DNA of 64,000 nucleotides from Bryobacter sp. (GTDB lineage Bacteria; Acidobacteriota; Terriglobia; Bryobacterales; Bryobacteraceae), in assembly GCA_022843625.1 (NCBI GenBank), contig JALHNH010000015.1, positions 1 to 64,000 on the forward strand. Reading direction: 5' to 3'. This document shows, piece by piece, positions 7,924-16,307 of the stretch. A program made the translations under genes and the position numbers. Below the pieces are notes generated by a model that was given only the letters and a program-made list of their open reading frames with translations, was not told the origin of the DNA and searched no databases. The number at the start of each line of letters is the position of its first letter. The stretch's first letter is position 1.

Positions 7924-8631
7924 ATGGATTGCCACATTAGCTTGCAAGGCGCGGATTCACTTTCGCTCCAAGGCGCAATCCTTGTTTACAAGGGCGCACG
8001 CGACGTATTTGCTTCCTGGCACGAAGCGACTGCCGGGAAGGGAACCGCACCACAATTGGGGCCAGCTTTGCCCCTGTCTACGATGTTCCTGAAGTCCCTG
8101 GCCGAGGGGCTGGGCTCCAATTTGCGGACGGAGCTTCTGCCCCCTAACGTCTTGGTTCGAACACCAGACACTCTCGTGTGGTGGACCCCAGCAACAAGCC
8201 GGCGGATGTTCTTCTCCCAGTTTGACGAGATCCTCGGTCCCTTGAGCGGGCGGAGCTTTCCGCATCCCGCATTGGTTTTCCGAGTGTCAGGGCGGGAACT
8301 CCGAATCCGCGCTATCAGCCAAAGCAAACGCCCCGACGCCACCACGCCGCTCTTCGTCGCGCCGTACTACAACACTCAAGAGAACGGCCTCGTCTGCCAA
8401 GGAAGCATGCGATCCCCGGAAGGCCCGTTTGTCAACGCAATGACCGCCTGGGAAGATGCGTTCTTCGCGAGCGAGTTTACGCACCTCTGGGGCGGCGGCC
8501 TTATGTGCCAACACAAGCAGGGAGTGGCAGGCCTCTGGAAATCGGTGGAGGAGGCGAAAGGCTTCCCAGTCCGTCTGCTCGCAAATGCCTGGCAGACCCT
8601 TCAGGAATTCGTCGGGCGCGATTGCGATTGA
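7924..8631 (+). CDS. PRTRC system protein B, E2-like (Prok-E2 type)
   Basis: A 235-residue protein with the PRTRC-B signature: AILVYKGARDVFASWHEA near the start, LPPNVLVRTPDTLVWWTPAT in the middle, then PHPALVFRV and TTPLFVAPYYNTQENGLVCQ. The last contains the cysteine expected of the E2-like fold, and AFFASEFTHLWGGG follows. Iyer, Burroughs and Aravind placed this family with the prokaryotic E2-like proteins. A strong purine-rich site (AAAGGGGG) precedes the ATG. It would be expected to take the ubiquitin-like protein C from ThiF. It is 8 bases from the ThiF gene. Confidence 0.85.
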   Translation: MDCHISLQGADSLSLQGAILVYKGARDVFASWHEATAGKGTAPQLGPALPLSTMFLKSLAEGLGSNLRTELLPPNVLVRTPDTLVWWTPATSRRMFFSQFDEILGPLSGRSFPHPALVFRVSGRELRIRAISQSKRPDATTPLFVAPYYNTQENGLVCQGSMRSPEGPFVNAMTAWEDAFFASEFTHLWGGGLMCQHKQGVAGLWKSVEEAKGFPVRLLANAWQTLQEFVGRDCD

Positions 8632-8639
8632 GAGGTCAC

Positions 8640-9428
8640 ATGAAACACAACATCACCACCCAATTGCTGAGCCGCACCGTAAGCATCAGCGTCGTCGGCA
8701 CCGGCGGCAACGGGAGCATAGTCGCCATGGCTCTCCCGTACATCCATCAAGCGTTGCTGGTCGCTGGTCACCCAGGAGGACTAGACGTGACGTTGATCGA
8801 CGGCGATGTCGTCTCAGAAAGCAATTGCATCCGACAGCCCTTCAGTCGGTCCGAGATCGGCCTGCCCAAGGCCACGGTACTCGTCTCAAGGATCAACCTG
8901 TTCTGGAACCTGAACTGGCGTTCAGCACCACAGCGGCTTGCTGACGAGCATCTGCTCTCCGATAGCGACATCGTGATCGGATGCGTGGACACTCGGGAAG
9001 CACGCGCCGGGATCGAGGCACGAATCGTCGGCTCCCGAAGCCGAGTGGCGTATTGGCTCGACTTGGGCAATGGTGCCGAAGGCGGGCAGTTTGTCCTCGG
9101 CCAACCGCTGAACGCTCTAAACGCGCGGAAAGCGGACCGGCTGCGAACGGTCGCCGAGCTATTTCCCGAAATCGTGAACCCAGCTCTGGACGATCACGCG
9201 ATGCCGAGTTGCAGCGCGTTGGAGTCGTTGGAACGTCAGGAACCATTCGTCAATCAGACACTGGCCAGCCACGCAATGGCGATGCTCGCGAGGCTATTTC
9301 GCTACGGCGGGCTGGACCACCATCACGGCGCCTTCGTGAACATCGCGAGTCAAAGCGTGCAGCCACTCATGATCGATCCTTATGGCTGGAAGCGTTTGAT
9401 GCGGAGCGGGCGAAGCACAACAGGCTAG
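8640..9428 (+). CDS. PRTRC system ThiF-family E1-like protein
   Basis: A 262-residue E1-like enzyme from ATG 8640. Its Rossmann ATP site reads SVVGTGGNGS (residues 18-27), followed by LIDGDVVSESNCIRQPF, which holds the Asp/Asn/Arg set used to adenylate a ubiquitin-like C-terminus. A later PSCSALESLERQ segment offers a possible catalytic or metal cysteine. It is the last gene of the row, and its stop overlaps by a few bases the stop of the convergent 43-residue ORF. PRTRC proteins A (JAB peptidase), D (actin-like) and ParB are not in view; they may lie left of the window or have been lost. Confidence 0.87.
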   Translation: MKHNITTQLLSRTVSISVVGTGGNGSIVAMALPYIHQALLVAGHPGGLDVTLIDGDVVSESNCIRQPFSRSEIGLPKATVLVSRINLFWNLNWRSAPQRLADEHLLSDSDIVIGCVDTREARAGIEARIVGSRSRVAYWLDLGNGAEGGQFVLGQPLNALNARKADRLRTVAELFPEIVNPALDDHAMPSCSALESLERQEPFVNQTLASHAMAMLARLFRYGGLDHHHGAFVNIASQSVQPLMIDPYGWKRLMRSGRSTTG

Positions 9429-9556
9429 AAGAGATCTTCGGCGATCGCGTTGGCTTCGTGCAACTCCTCGTTCAGCACCAGCCAAATTCCGTTCGGTTGG
9501 GTCTTGATGATCTCTTCTTTGGTTTCATCGCTGAGAGGCAGAATTGTGTCGGGCAT
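9425..9556 (-). CDS. Unrecognised 43-residue acidic protein convergent with ThiF
   Basis: A short minus-strand ORF with AGGAG 7 bases before its ATG. It encodes an acidic peptide beginning MPDTILPLSDETKEEIIK and ending HEANAIAEDLF. It starts 48 bases after the J-like gene ends, on the same strand, so it is probably in that transcript. It has no family I recognise. Its size and charge would suit a leader, an adaptor peptide or an antitoxin. Confidence 0.55.
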   Translation of the reverse strand: MPDTILPLSDETKEEIIKTQPNGIWLVLNEELHEANAIAEDLF

Positions 9557-9603
9557 AGTGGCTCCTGTTCTAGAGTTCTTTTACCGCAACGGTGTCCCGG
9601 CGC

Positions 9604-11139
9604 CTAGCCACTGGCACCTGGCCAATCCGGCGTGTCGCCGACATCCACCTGCTCACCGGCTCGCTTCAACACGTCGTTTAGCCAGCGCATCTTTCGTTGG
9701 CCCCGGACGACTCTGCCAATAAATCCAAGCCGACTCGCCACATCGTGCCGGTTGCGTCGCACATCGTCGCGTTCGGTCTTGGAATATGCAGCCATGAACT
9801 CCTCCAAGTTTGCCGGACGCGAAAAAATGTACGTGGCATGTCCCAATGCTGGGATCTCCGCGATCAAACTCTTGTGCCAGACAAACAAATATTCGTCGCG
9901 GAATAGGAACCAGGTCTTACTTCGCTTGCGCAATTCTTCGAAGTAGAATTCATCGAAGTCCGGCTGCCAATTGACATGCTGGGGGCGCAGTTCTCGCTCT
10001 GCGTTAAAGTCTCGAAACCATTCTTCGACAAGCGAATGTTCAGCGGGTTGCGATTCGATCTGCGCGGCGATTTGTCTGATCAGATCTGCGTGGCGGCCGA
10101 GCAGAGCGTGGAACGCGCGCGCGCCGTCGATATCGGCCATCAGACCTTCGGGGACGGTTACGCGAAGTCGCGATGGTAGCGCCACAGACCACTTGTTGAA
10201 TATCCGTTCTCCTTGCTCAAGCCGCTCCTTCCCGGACGTCACGAAAGTCGCCTCGACCTCCAGCCGACTCCGAATCCAGTGCTTCCAGTTGTTCCAGGTC
10301 GGGTCCCAATTCAACCCGGGCAACAGTCCGCCATCGAGCCAGACCTCAATCTTTCGCCTTGAGTCGCTGCAGACGATTCGATCAGGCAAGAAGTCACAGC
10401 TCCGCAGAAGGATGGATACCTTTCGCTCCGCCATATCTGGCTTAAAGGCCAGGATCCGGTTCCCAATAAACGCCTTGCCATCCTCGACCAGACGCCCTTC
10501 CACAAGGACGGAACCGTAGCCGCCATAAGGGAAGAGTGGCAGCGCATGCTCATCAAGCCTGAGCCGGTCGTAGCATTCCTTAAGAGCCGGATTGGCCAAG
10601 ATGTTAAACGCCCGCTCAATGTGGGATTTCGCGATCCTCTGATCGCTGGAGAGCGCAAGCTCAATCGATTTGAGTCGCCATGCAAGCCGGAGTTCGGTCA
10701 GAGTCGCCGACGAATGGGTACTCAGTGCTTCGTACAGTTGATCCCGGGGCGAGTCTTCCCCCGTCAAAGCAAAAAAATGCTCGCGGATTGCGAGCGCCGA
10801 GAGATAAAGCTTCTCTACTGCCTCGGAATACGGCACATCCGCCTCGGCGTATTGCCCAGTCTCCCCCAGTGGAATTGCCACCGCGCGCCCAACAGTTGCA
10901 AAGAGCATTTCCGTTGAGCGCGCCGACCCTGAGCGTTTCACTAAGAGGCTGGGCGAAGTATTCGTCGAATCAGCGGACAGGATCGACACCATGTCATTCG
11001 GTTGAAGTCGACGCCCAATCATTGTGGGAACCAGGATGGACTCTCCATCGGAAAGGAGACAGCGGATCGCCCCCGACTCCGCTGCCAGCGCTTTGACCCT
11101 TAGCACTTGTCCTGACGATCTTGTCCCCTCTTGCTCCAC
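9604..11139 (-). CDS. Hypothetical protein with a degenerate J-domain-like segment
   Basis: A 511-residue soluble protein. Residues about 130-195 read like a J-domain (QLYEALSTHSSATLTELRLA, HIERAFNILANPALKECYDR), including the NP..YDRL end. They lack the HPD tripeptide needed to stimulate DnaK, so it is J-like only. The first 70 residues may form a small beta barrel (GQVLRVKALAAESGAIRCLL). The C-terminal 300 residues are unassigned and rich in Trp and Arg. It lies downstream of the AbiE-like pair on the same strand (108-base gap) and faces the PRTRC row. The role is unknown. Confidence 0.55.
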   Translation of the reverse strand: MEQEGTRSSGQVLRVKALAAESGAIRCLLSDGESILVPTMIGRRLQPNDMVSILSADSTNTSPSLLVKRSGSARSTEMLFATVGRAVAIPLGETGQYAEADVPYSEAVEKLYLSALAIREHFFALTGEDSPRDQLYEALSTHSSATLTELRLAWRLKSIELALSSDQRIAKSHIERAFNILANPALKECYDRLRLDEHALPLFPYGGYGSVLVEGRLVEDGKAFIGNRILAFKPDMAERKVSILLRSCDFLPDRIVCSDSRRKIEVWLDGGLLPGLNWDPTWNNWKHWIRSRLEVEATFVTSGKERLEQGERIFNKWSVALPSRLRVTVPEGLMADIDGARAFHALLGRHADLIRQIAAQIESQPAEHSLVEEWFRDFNAERELRPQHVNWQPDFDEFYFEELRKRSKTWFLFRDEYLFVWHKSLIAEIPALGHATYIFSRPANLEEFMAAYSKTERDDVRRNRHDVASRLGFIGRVVRGQRKMRWLNDVLKRAGEQVDVGDTPDWPGASG

Positions 11140-11247
11140 ACGAAGAGATTAGGGCCCTTTAGGGCAATCTCAAAGGGATTGCGGCCCAAGCACCCTGCTT
11201 CCTGCGACGATCGAAAAGAACGCCCTGGGTCGGTTGATCGGGGTTAG

Positions 11248-12165
11248 CTACCCAATAGCCCCAGGCAACCCTCTGCTATCCCAAAGCCGTAGAAACTCAG
11301 CGACAGTGCCGTGTGCATGGAGTCGAAGTCGCTCTCGTTGCTCTGCGTCGTCAGCCATCAATTCGAAGTTCGCATACTGAGATGGTCCTCGGTGCCCAGG
11401 CGACTGGAAATGCGTTCGAATGGCTTGAATTGCCGCAGGGATATCGGCATGGTCGATAACCGGGCTGGAGGCGGTAGCGTCGACAACCGAGGCCGGTCCC
11501 TCTTGAAATGCATTCAAGATCCAGACCAAATCGTAACTGTCCTTGGATTTGTCCCTTTCATCGATGGCAAAGCTTTTGAGCACAAGCAGTGGCAGCAGAT
11601 TGCAGACCCTCACTTCAATCCGTTCCTGAATCCCTCCGTGATCGAGCAGCTCGCCACCCAAATTGATAGTGATGTGGTCGCGGCCAGCGAGTTCTGCCCC
11701 TCGGATTCGCATTGCGCTAATTTTTGAGCCGACATTCTTACCAGGATTCCTCAAGAGTTGGCCCGCATTGCCTTCCCCAACCGGACAGAAGAACTCAAGT
11801 ACAACCGACACGCCGTCTACCTCTCTGGTCCACCTGAAAGTCTCTTCTTGATTCGTATCTGGATTTCGCCTCGGCGCGAATTGGGCATCCTTGAGATTTT
11901 GCTGGAGGGTTCGGTAGGCCTCATCTTCTTCGCTCTCCAGCGCAATGCCCACCACAATGTCGAGGTCGGTTGTTCCGACGTGTTCGGGAATGTCGGCAGG
12001 CAGGTCTCCAACCAAATAGCGGGGTGCCATTCCGCCAATCAGCACCAGTCGAGTTCCCCACGGACCGATTTTGGTCAAGATTGTTCGGAGCGCCTTTTCA
12101 CAGGCTGCCAACGCCTGAGGGGAATAGGCCAATCGCGGATGCTCGGGCTGATTATTCGGAGTCAT
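11248..12165 (-). CDS. AbiEii-like nucleotidyltransferase toxin
   Basis: A 305-residue protein with the DNA polymerase beta-type fold used by AbiEii toxins: LVLIGGMAPRYLVG (about 41-54), then the metal-binding TTDLDIVVGI, and further on LVLKSFAIDERDKSKDSYDL, which supplies the Lys and Asp residues of motifs III and IV. AbiEii enzymes add nucleotides to tRNA or other targets and stop growth. Its start lies 14 bases inside the upstream regulator gene, the coupling expected for a type IV AbiEi/AbiEii pair. Whether it is toxic is untested. Confidence 0.75.
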   Translation of the reverse strand: MTPNNQPEHPRLAYSPQALAACEKALRTILTKIGPWGTRLVLIGGMAPRYLVGDLPADIPEHVGTTDLDIVVGIALESEEDEAYRTLQQNLKDAQFAPRRNPDTNQEETFRWTREVDGVSVVLEFFCPVGEGNAGQLLRNPGKNVGSKISAMRIRGAELAGRDHITINLGGELLDHGGIQERIEVRVCNLLPLLVLKSFAIDERDKSKDSYDLVWILNAFQEGPASVVDATASSPVIDHADIPAAIQAIRTHFQSPGHRGPSQYANFELMADDAEQRERLRLHAHGTVAEFLRLWDSRGLPGAIG

Positions 12166-13243
12166 TCCTCAAGATCTTCTCACGAAGATTCTGGGCCACC
12201 TCTTGAGATCGCCCCGCACCGTGCAGAGCCTCGATATAGGCGCGGGGGCGAGACACGAGTTGAAGCGGCTGATCCAGGTCTGAGTTGAATCCATTGGGTT
12301 CGATGATCCGCGATTGCTTCAGCGCCAGATTGCGTTCTGACTGCCATAGGAAAACATTCGCTCCTCGCTCCACCTTTTCTCCGCCCAGCACGCGAGCCAC
12401 GTCTTCGAATGGGACCTTGGCATCAACCCAAATCACCGGTTCCGGAAATGTGGTCAACGTCGGCGCGTACAAATTGGCAGCTGTTGTTCCGCCCACCGCC
12501 CATAACGCTGTCACCTGGCTCAGTTGCGGGAGTTTTGCCAGGAGAGCGTTAGGCGATCGGCTCCATACGTTTAGAGGCGTCACCACCGAAGGAGTCCGTT
12601 TCTCCTCTTCGGCCCACAAGTCGAGCAGTCCTCCACGCTCGATCAGTGCCCATTGCCGGCTAGGCCCACTAGCAATAGCTTCGACGATTCGCAGTGCGGA
12701 CAGTCGTTGGAGTATTCGGCTTACCAGTGCCGTAGAGACCCCTGCCTTTTCGGCAAGAACGCGAAGCTGTATCAGTTGGCCGGCCTCCCAGCCCGCGAGC
12801 GTCTCGGCGACAAGCCCCGAGCTTCCTTGGAGCTTGGCTCTCTGCTTGGGCCAGCCTTTTTTCGATGATCCATCTTCTCCGCGGATGTCGACAAGGAGTC
12901 CAGGCGCGGCCAAGTGCAACATTCCAGTATTCTGCTCAGCCCAAGACACGTTATGCTCTCGGAGCATCCGGCGTGTCGATGCCGCCAAAGTACGGGTTGC
13001 AAAGAGTTGCCGTGTCACTTGCGACGATCCAGCTGCTATCCTGGCTTGATCTTCAATCAGGTGAGACGCTGCTTCTCGACTCAGTACAGGTGCCAAGGTC
13101 AATCGAAATTCGACGGCAGGCCCAGAATGCGCGCTGACAAAAAGGTGGCCCATTTTCTCCGACTCTCGGACGTCGATACCCGGCGTGCTTTTCAATAGTC
13201 GGAGGAGCCAATCTGGCGCTCGCGATGGTTCTTTCGGCATCAC
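12152..13243 (-). CDS. AbiEi-like regulator/antitoxin with winged helix
   Basis: A 363-residue protein. A helix-turn-helix near residues 160-200 reads QLRVLAEKAGVSTALVSRIL followed by QRLSALRIVEAI. The C-terminal half (ALWAVGGTTAANLYAPTLTT, PEPVIWVDAKVP) matches the AbiEi-type antitoxin domain. It is longer than most AbiEi proteins because of an extra N-terminal domain of about 150 residues. It overlaps the AbiEii-like gene and is probably its autorepressor. The A/T-rich leader at 13244-13330 would be its target. Confidence 0.7.
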   Translation of the reverse strand: MMPKEPSRAPDWLLRLLKSTPGIDVRESEKMGHLFVSAHSGPAVEFRLTLAPVLSREAASHLIEDQARIAAGSSQVTRQLFATRTLAASTRRMLREHNVSWAEQNTGMLHLAAPGLLVDIRGEDGSSKKGWPKQRAKLQGSSGLVAETLAGWEAGQLIQLRVLAEKAGVSTALVSRILQRLSALRIVEAIASGPSRQWALIERGGLLDLWAEEEKRTPSVVTPLNVWSRSPNALLAKLPQLSQVTALWAVGGTTAANLYAPTLTTFPEPVIWVDAKVPFEDVARVLGGEKVERGANVFLWQSERNLALKQSRIIEPNGFNSDLDQPLQLVSRPRAYIEALHGAGRSQEVAQNLREKILRNDSE

Positions 13244-13805
13244 AGGGCAAGTCTACACTAGATTCAATATGTACAGCAAGTAGCAATATTCAATTAGTAG
13301 TAGATAAATAAGCAATACCAACAACTTGAAAGAAACTACAGAAGTGTCAGAACGAAAACCGGCAACTTTGCAGTTGGAGAGCAATCAGAAAGAATGGCTG
13401 GTGCTATACGGCTTTCAAGACCCATCGATCAGGGTTCAAGAGCCTAGTGTTCGTGGATTGCTGGATTGAATCGGAAAAGCATACATACGATCTTGCGGCG
13501 CGCTCGAACCTGAATCCGAAAAAGCTAGTTTTCGCAAGTTTGGCGGCGATGCTTCGAGATCCCTAAGTTATTGATCTAGCGTGGGATTTCCCCTTTTTCA
13601 ATCCTCCCTGGATTCGCCCCGTTTCAGGCTGTTTTGCGCGGCTGTCACACTTTTGTCCCACCAGAATGGCGCCTTGGCGAATTGTCCATGCTTCGTTCAC
13701 AAGAGAATTCTAAGGCGCATCTCTTGAAGGGTGAAACGACATCGCAGTCGACGCAATTGTTCGTGGGCGCGGGACTGATCGGCCTTGCTTGCGTACCGTA
13801 TGAGC
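13244..13805. other. Gene-free stretch with A/T-rich AbiE leader
   Basis: The part next to the AbiEi-like gene (13250-13330) is strongly A/T-rich. On the minus strand it carries repeated words (TTGAAT twice, 21 bases apart; TATTGCT twice) that could be operator half-sites for the AbiEi-like regulator. The remaining 450 bases show no gene, RNA or repeat that I can support. Confidence 0.35.
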
Positions 13806-14447
13806 TCAACTCATTAGCCCGTTGCGCAGCGCGAAGCGGACAATATCTCCGGTGTTGTGCAGGTTCAGCTTCTCCATGACGCTGCCGCGATGGGACTCAA
13901 CCGTATAGACGCTCAAGTTGAGGGTGTTGGCGATTTCCTTATTCGTCTTGCCTTCGGCGATCATGGCCAGAACCTCGCGCTCACGGCTGGTGAGGAGATC
14001 CACCGGGTTGGTGACGTGCTTTCGATAATCGGTCAGCACCGCATCCGATACGGCCGGGCTAAGAAACGCCTCTCCACGAGATACGGCGCGAATTGCCCGC
14101 AACAGGTCGTCGTCTTCCGAGTCCTTGAGAAGATAGCCCCGGGCGCCGGCGCGCAGCAACTCGCGAACGTAGACTGAGTCTTTGTGCATGCTCAGGCCGA
14201 TCACCTTGGTTTGCGTCAATTCATCGCAGATCTGCCGCGTGCCCTCGATGCCATTGAGTTCGGGCATGGAGACGTCCATTACCACCACGTCGGGCTTCAA
14301 CTTTCGCGCCTCTTCAATGGCCTCGCGGCCAGTCTTGGCTTCGCCCACCACTTCCAGATCAGGCTGTGCGTCGATAAGCATCCGGATGCCTTTGCGCAGG
14401 ATGGCATGATCGTCAGCCAACAAAACTCGAATCTTCTTGCTCTGCAT
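13806..14447 (-). CDS. NarL/FixJ-family response regulator
   Basis: A 213-residue regulator. The receiver domain has the acidic pair in LLADDHA (D12, D13), the phosphoacceptor D58 in VVVMDVSMPEL, and a lysine in GYLLKDS. A LuxR-type helix-turn-helix occupies the end (LTSREREVLAMIAEGKTNKE, then SVYTVESHRGSVMEKLNL). The start at 14447 is chosen because receiver homology begins there; a longer frame adds 22 unrelated residues. It overlaps its histidine kinase by 35 bases. No target is known, but the adjacent efflux cluster is a natural candidate. Confidence 0.88.
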   Translation of the reverse strand: MQSKKIRVLLADDHAILRKGIRMLIDAQPDLEVVGEAKTGREAIEEARKLKPDVVVMDVSMPELNGIEGTRQICDELTQTKVIGLSMHKDSVYVRELLRAGARGYLLKDSEDDDLLRAIRAVSRGEAFLSPAVSDAVLTDYRKHVTNPVDLLTSREREVLAMIAEGKTNKEIANTLNLSVYTVESHRGSVMEKLNLHNTGDIVRFALRNGLMS

Positions 14448-15456
14448 CCAGTTCAACCTTACGAACGGGCACTTCCACGTGAATATAGAGCCCGCCCTCC
14501 TTTCGATTTTCAATCATGAGTTCGCCACCGAGCTGCCTGGCGCGGGCACGCATCCCGACCATGCCAAGGCTCGGGCTCTTTACTCCGGAGGCTGGCTTCA
14601 GGCCGTTGCCGTTGTCGCTGATCTCCAGGTGAATCGTCGATCCCTTGACGGTGAGTGATACGCTCGCCGCAGTGGCTTCCGAGTGTCGGGCGATGTTGGT
14701 TAGAGCTTCCTGGGTAATGCGGAACAGGTGAGTCTCCTCGTTGCTATCGAGCCGCCCGGTCCAGTTCGACTCGTACTGCACAGGAATCTGCGTTCGCTGA
14801 CTGAATCGCTCACAGAGCCATCGAAGGCCTGAATCCAGCCCGAAATCGTCGAGGATCACCGGGCGCAGGATTTGGGAGAGCTTGCGAACGTTTTGCAGCA
14901 CCTCATCGACGATTCCGATACATTCTTGGCGCATGGCTCCAAAGTTCTCGTCGGCAACCATGCTCAACATGCGCCGTAGCCCGCTCAGGGATTGGCCCAG
15001 TTCATCGTGCATTTCGTGAGAGAAGCGGCGGGCCATCTTTTCGTGGCCGTCTAGCATGTGCCAGGATACCCGTGACAGCTCGGCCGATTGCCATTCGAGC
15101 CGGGCGAATGCCCGCTGAATAATCCAAACCGTGAGTCCGGCGGTGCCCGCGGCAAGTAGAAAGCATAGACCAAGCACCCAGATCAGGCGGTCAATCAAGT
15201 CCTGAGTCTCGCGCACAATCAAAGCTTCCAACTCGGTGCCGCGACCAGATTGGACGAGATGTTCGCGCACCAACACCTGCGCGGTGTCTTGGATCCGGTT
15301 TGAGCCACTATATCCCAGATACGCGGCCAGCAGTACCAAACCGACAACGAGCGCGAAGCCGACGATGGCGACACTTGAAACGCGCGCCCGCGACATGGGT
15401 GGTTCGGTCACCAGTTCCAAAGGTGAATGCAGCCGCTCGGTTTGCTCGATTGTCAT
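14413..15456 (-). CDS. NarL-type sensor histidine kinase (HisKA_3)
   Basis: About 347 residues from ATG 15456. Two membrane segments (SVAIVGFALVVGLVLLAAYL and LIWVLGLCFLLAAGTAGLTV) enclose a short periplasmic sensor. The HisKA_3 dimerisation helix carries the phospho-histidine in RRFSHEMHDELGQS, and the ATPase domain has TQEALTNIARHSEAT and SDNGNG. Upstream in-frame starts at 15480 and 15633 add non-native sequence. The gene start lies within about 30 bases of the point where the truncated adaptor begins on the other strand, so the native promoter may have been lost or replaced. Confidence 0.85.
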   Translation of the reverse strand: MTIEQTERLHSPLELVTEPPMSRARVSSVAIVGFALVVGLVLLAAYLGYSGSNRIQDTAQVLVREHLVQSGRGTELEALIVRETQDLIDRLIWVLGLCFLLAAGTAGLTVWIIQRAFARLEWQSAELSRVSWHMLDGHEKMARRFSHEMHDELGQSLSGLRRMLSMVADENFGAMRQECIGIVDEVLQNVRKLSQILRPVILDDFGLDSGLRWLCERFSQRTQIPVQYESNWTGRLDSNEETHLFRITQEALTNIARHSEATAASVSLTVKGSTIHLEISDNGNGLKPASGVKSPSLGMVGMRARARQLGGELMIENRKEGGLYIHVEVPVRKVELDAEQEDSSFVG

Positions 15457-15479
15457 CGGTTGGTTTAACGCTCGTCTCA

Positions 15480-16295
15480 TTAAGAATCGATGCCGCCGTG
15501 TCGAGCTTTCAACAAGCGCAGGCCGTGGTGACGCAAATGAAGTCCGCTTTGGCGAAGGCGCAGATGGATCTCGATCGCGAAAAGGACCTGTTCGAGCATG
15601 GGGCCGTGCCGCAGAAGGAAGTCTTGAATGCACAAGCCGTCACGGTGCAGGCACAGGCTGGCGTCGAACAAGCTCAAGCCGCAATGGAACAGGCCAGACG
15701 GCGGCTACAAATCCTGGGAGTTGGCACAGCTGCCTTCGGCCAGCGCGTCACGATCCATGCACCCATCTCCGGGAAAGTTCTCGAAATGTCGGTGGCGAAC
15801 GGTGAATTTCGCAACGATCTCAGCGCGCCGTTAATGACGATTGCCGACTTGAGTTCGATCTGGGTGACGTCGGATGTGCCTGAGACCGCCATCCGCTTCA
15901 TCAAGCTCGGCGAGCCTGTGAAGATCGACTTGGCTGCGTACCCTGGCGACGTGTTTCGCGGCCGCGTCGCGCTAATCGGCGACAGAGTGGACCCGCAGAC
16001 TCGCACGGTCAAGGTGCGCGCGGAACTGGCGAATCCAGACGGGCGGCTCAAGCCGGAAATGTTCGGCAACATCCAACTCGCCGAGCAGACAGAACGACGC
16101 CCCACCGTGCCGACCGCCGCGATTATCGCGAGCGACGGCAAAACGCTGGTATGGCGAGAGTCCAGGCAAGGAGTTTTTGAGAAAGTCGCCATTACCACCG
16201 GCGCCCAAATCGGGGACCGTGTGGCTGTGCTCGATGGGCTGAAGCCCACGGACCGCGTCGTGGTGGACGGCGTGATGTTGTTGGCGGCGCGGTAG
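15480..16295 (+). pseudogene. RND efflux adaptor (CusB/CzcB-like), 5'-truncated
   Basis: Homology to periplasmic adaptor proteins starts abruptly at AAVSSFQQAQAVV inside the hairpin. It continues through EKDLFEHGAVPQKEVLNAQA, the lipoyl half IHAPISGKVLEMSV, the barrel IWVTSDVPETAI and the membrane-proximal end. The signal peptide, first lipoyl half and first hairpin helix, roughly 120-150 residues, are absent. The frame upstream to 15300 is merely the opposite strand of the kinase gene. The pump gene follows 12 bases later. The protein is unlikely to work in a pump. It could be a deletion in this lineage or an assembly join. Confidence 0.8.
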
Positions 16296-16307
16296 AGCGA
16301 CACGGAC

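Noticed and set aside
13634-13879. An 81-codon plus-strand frame beside the response regulator
   Set aside because: It overlaps the end of the regulator in antisense and shows no ribosome site or recognisable pattern.
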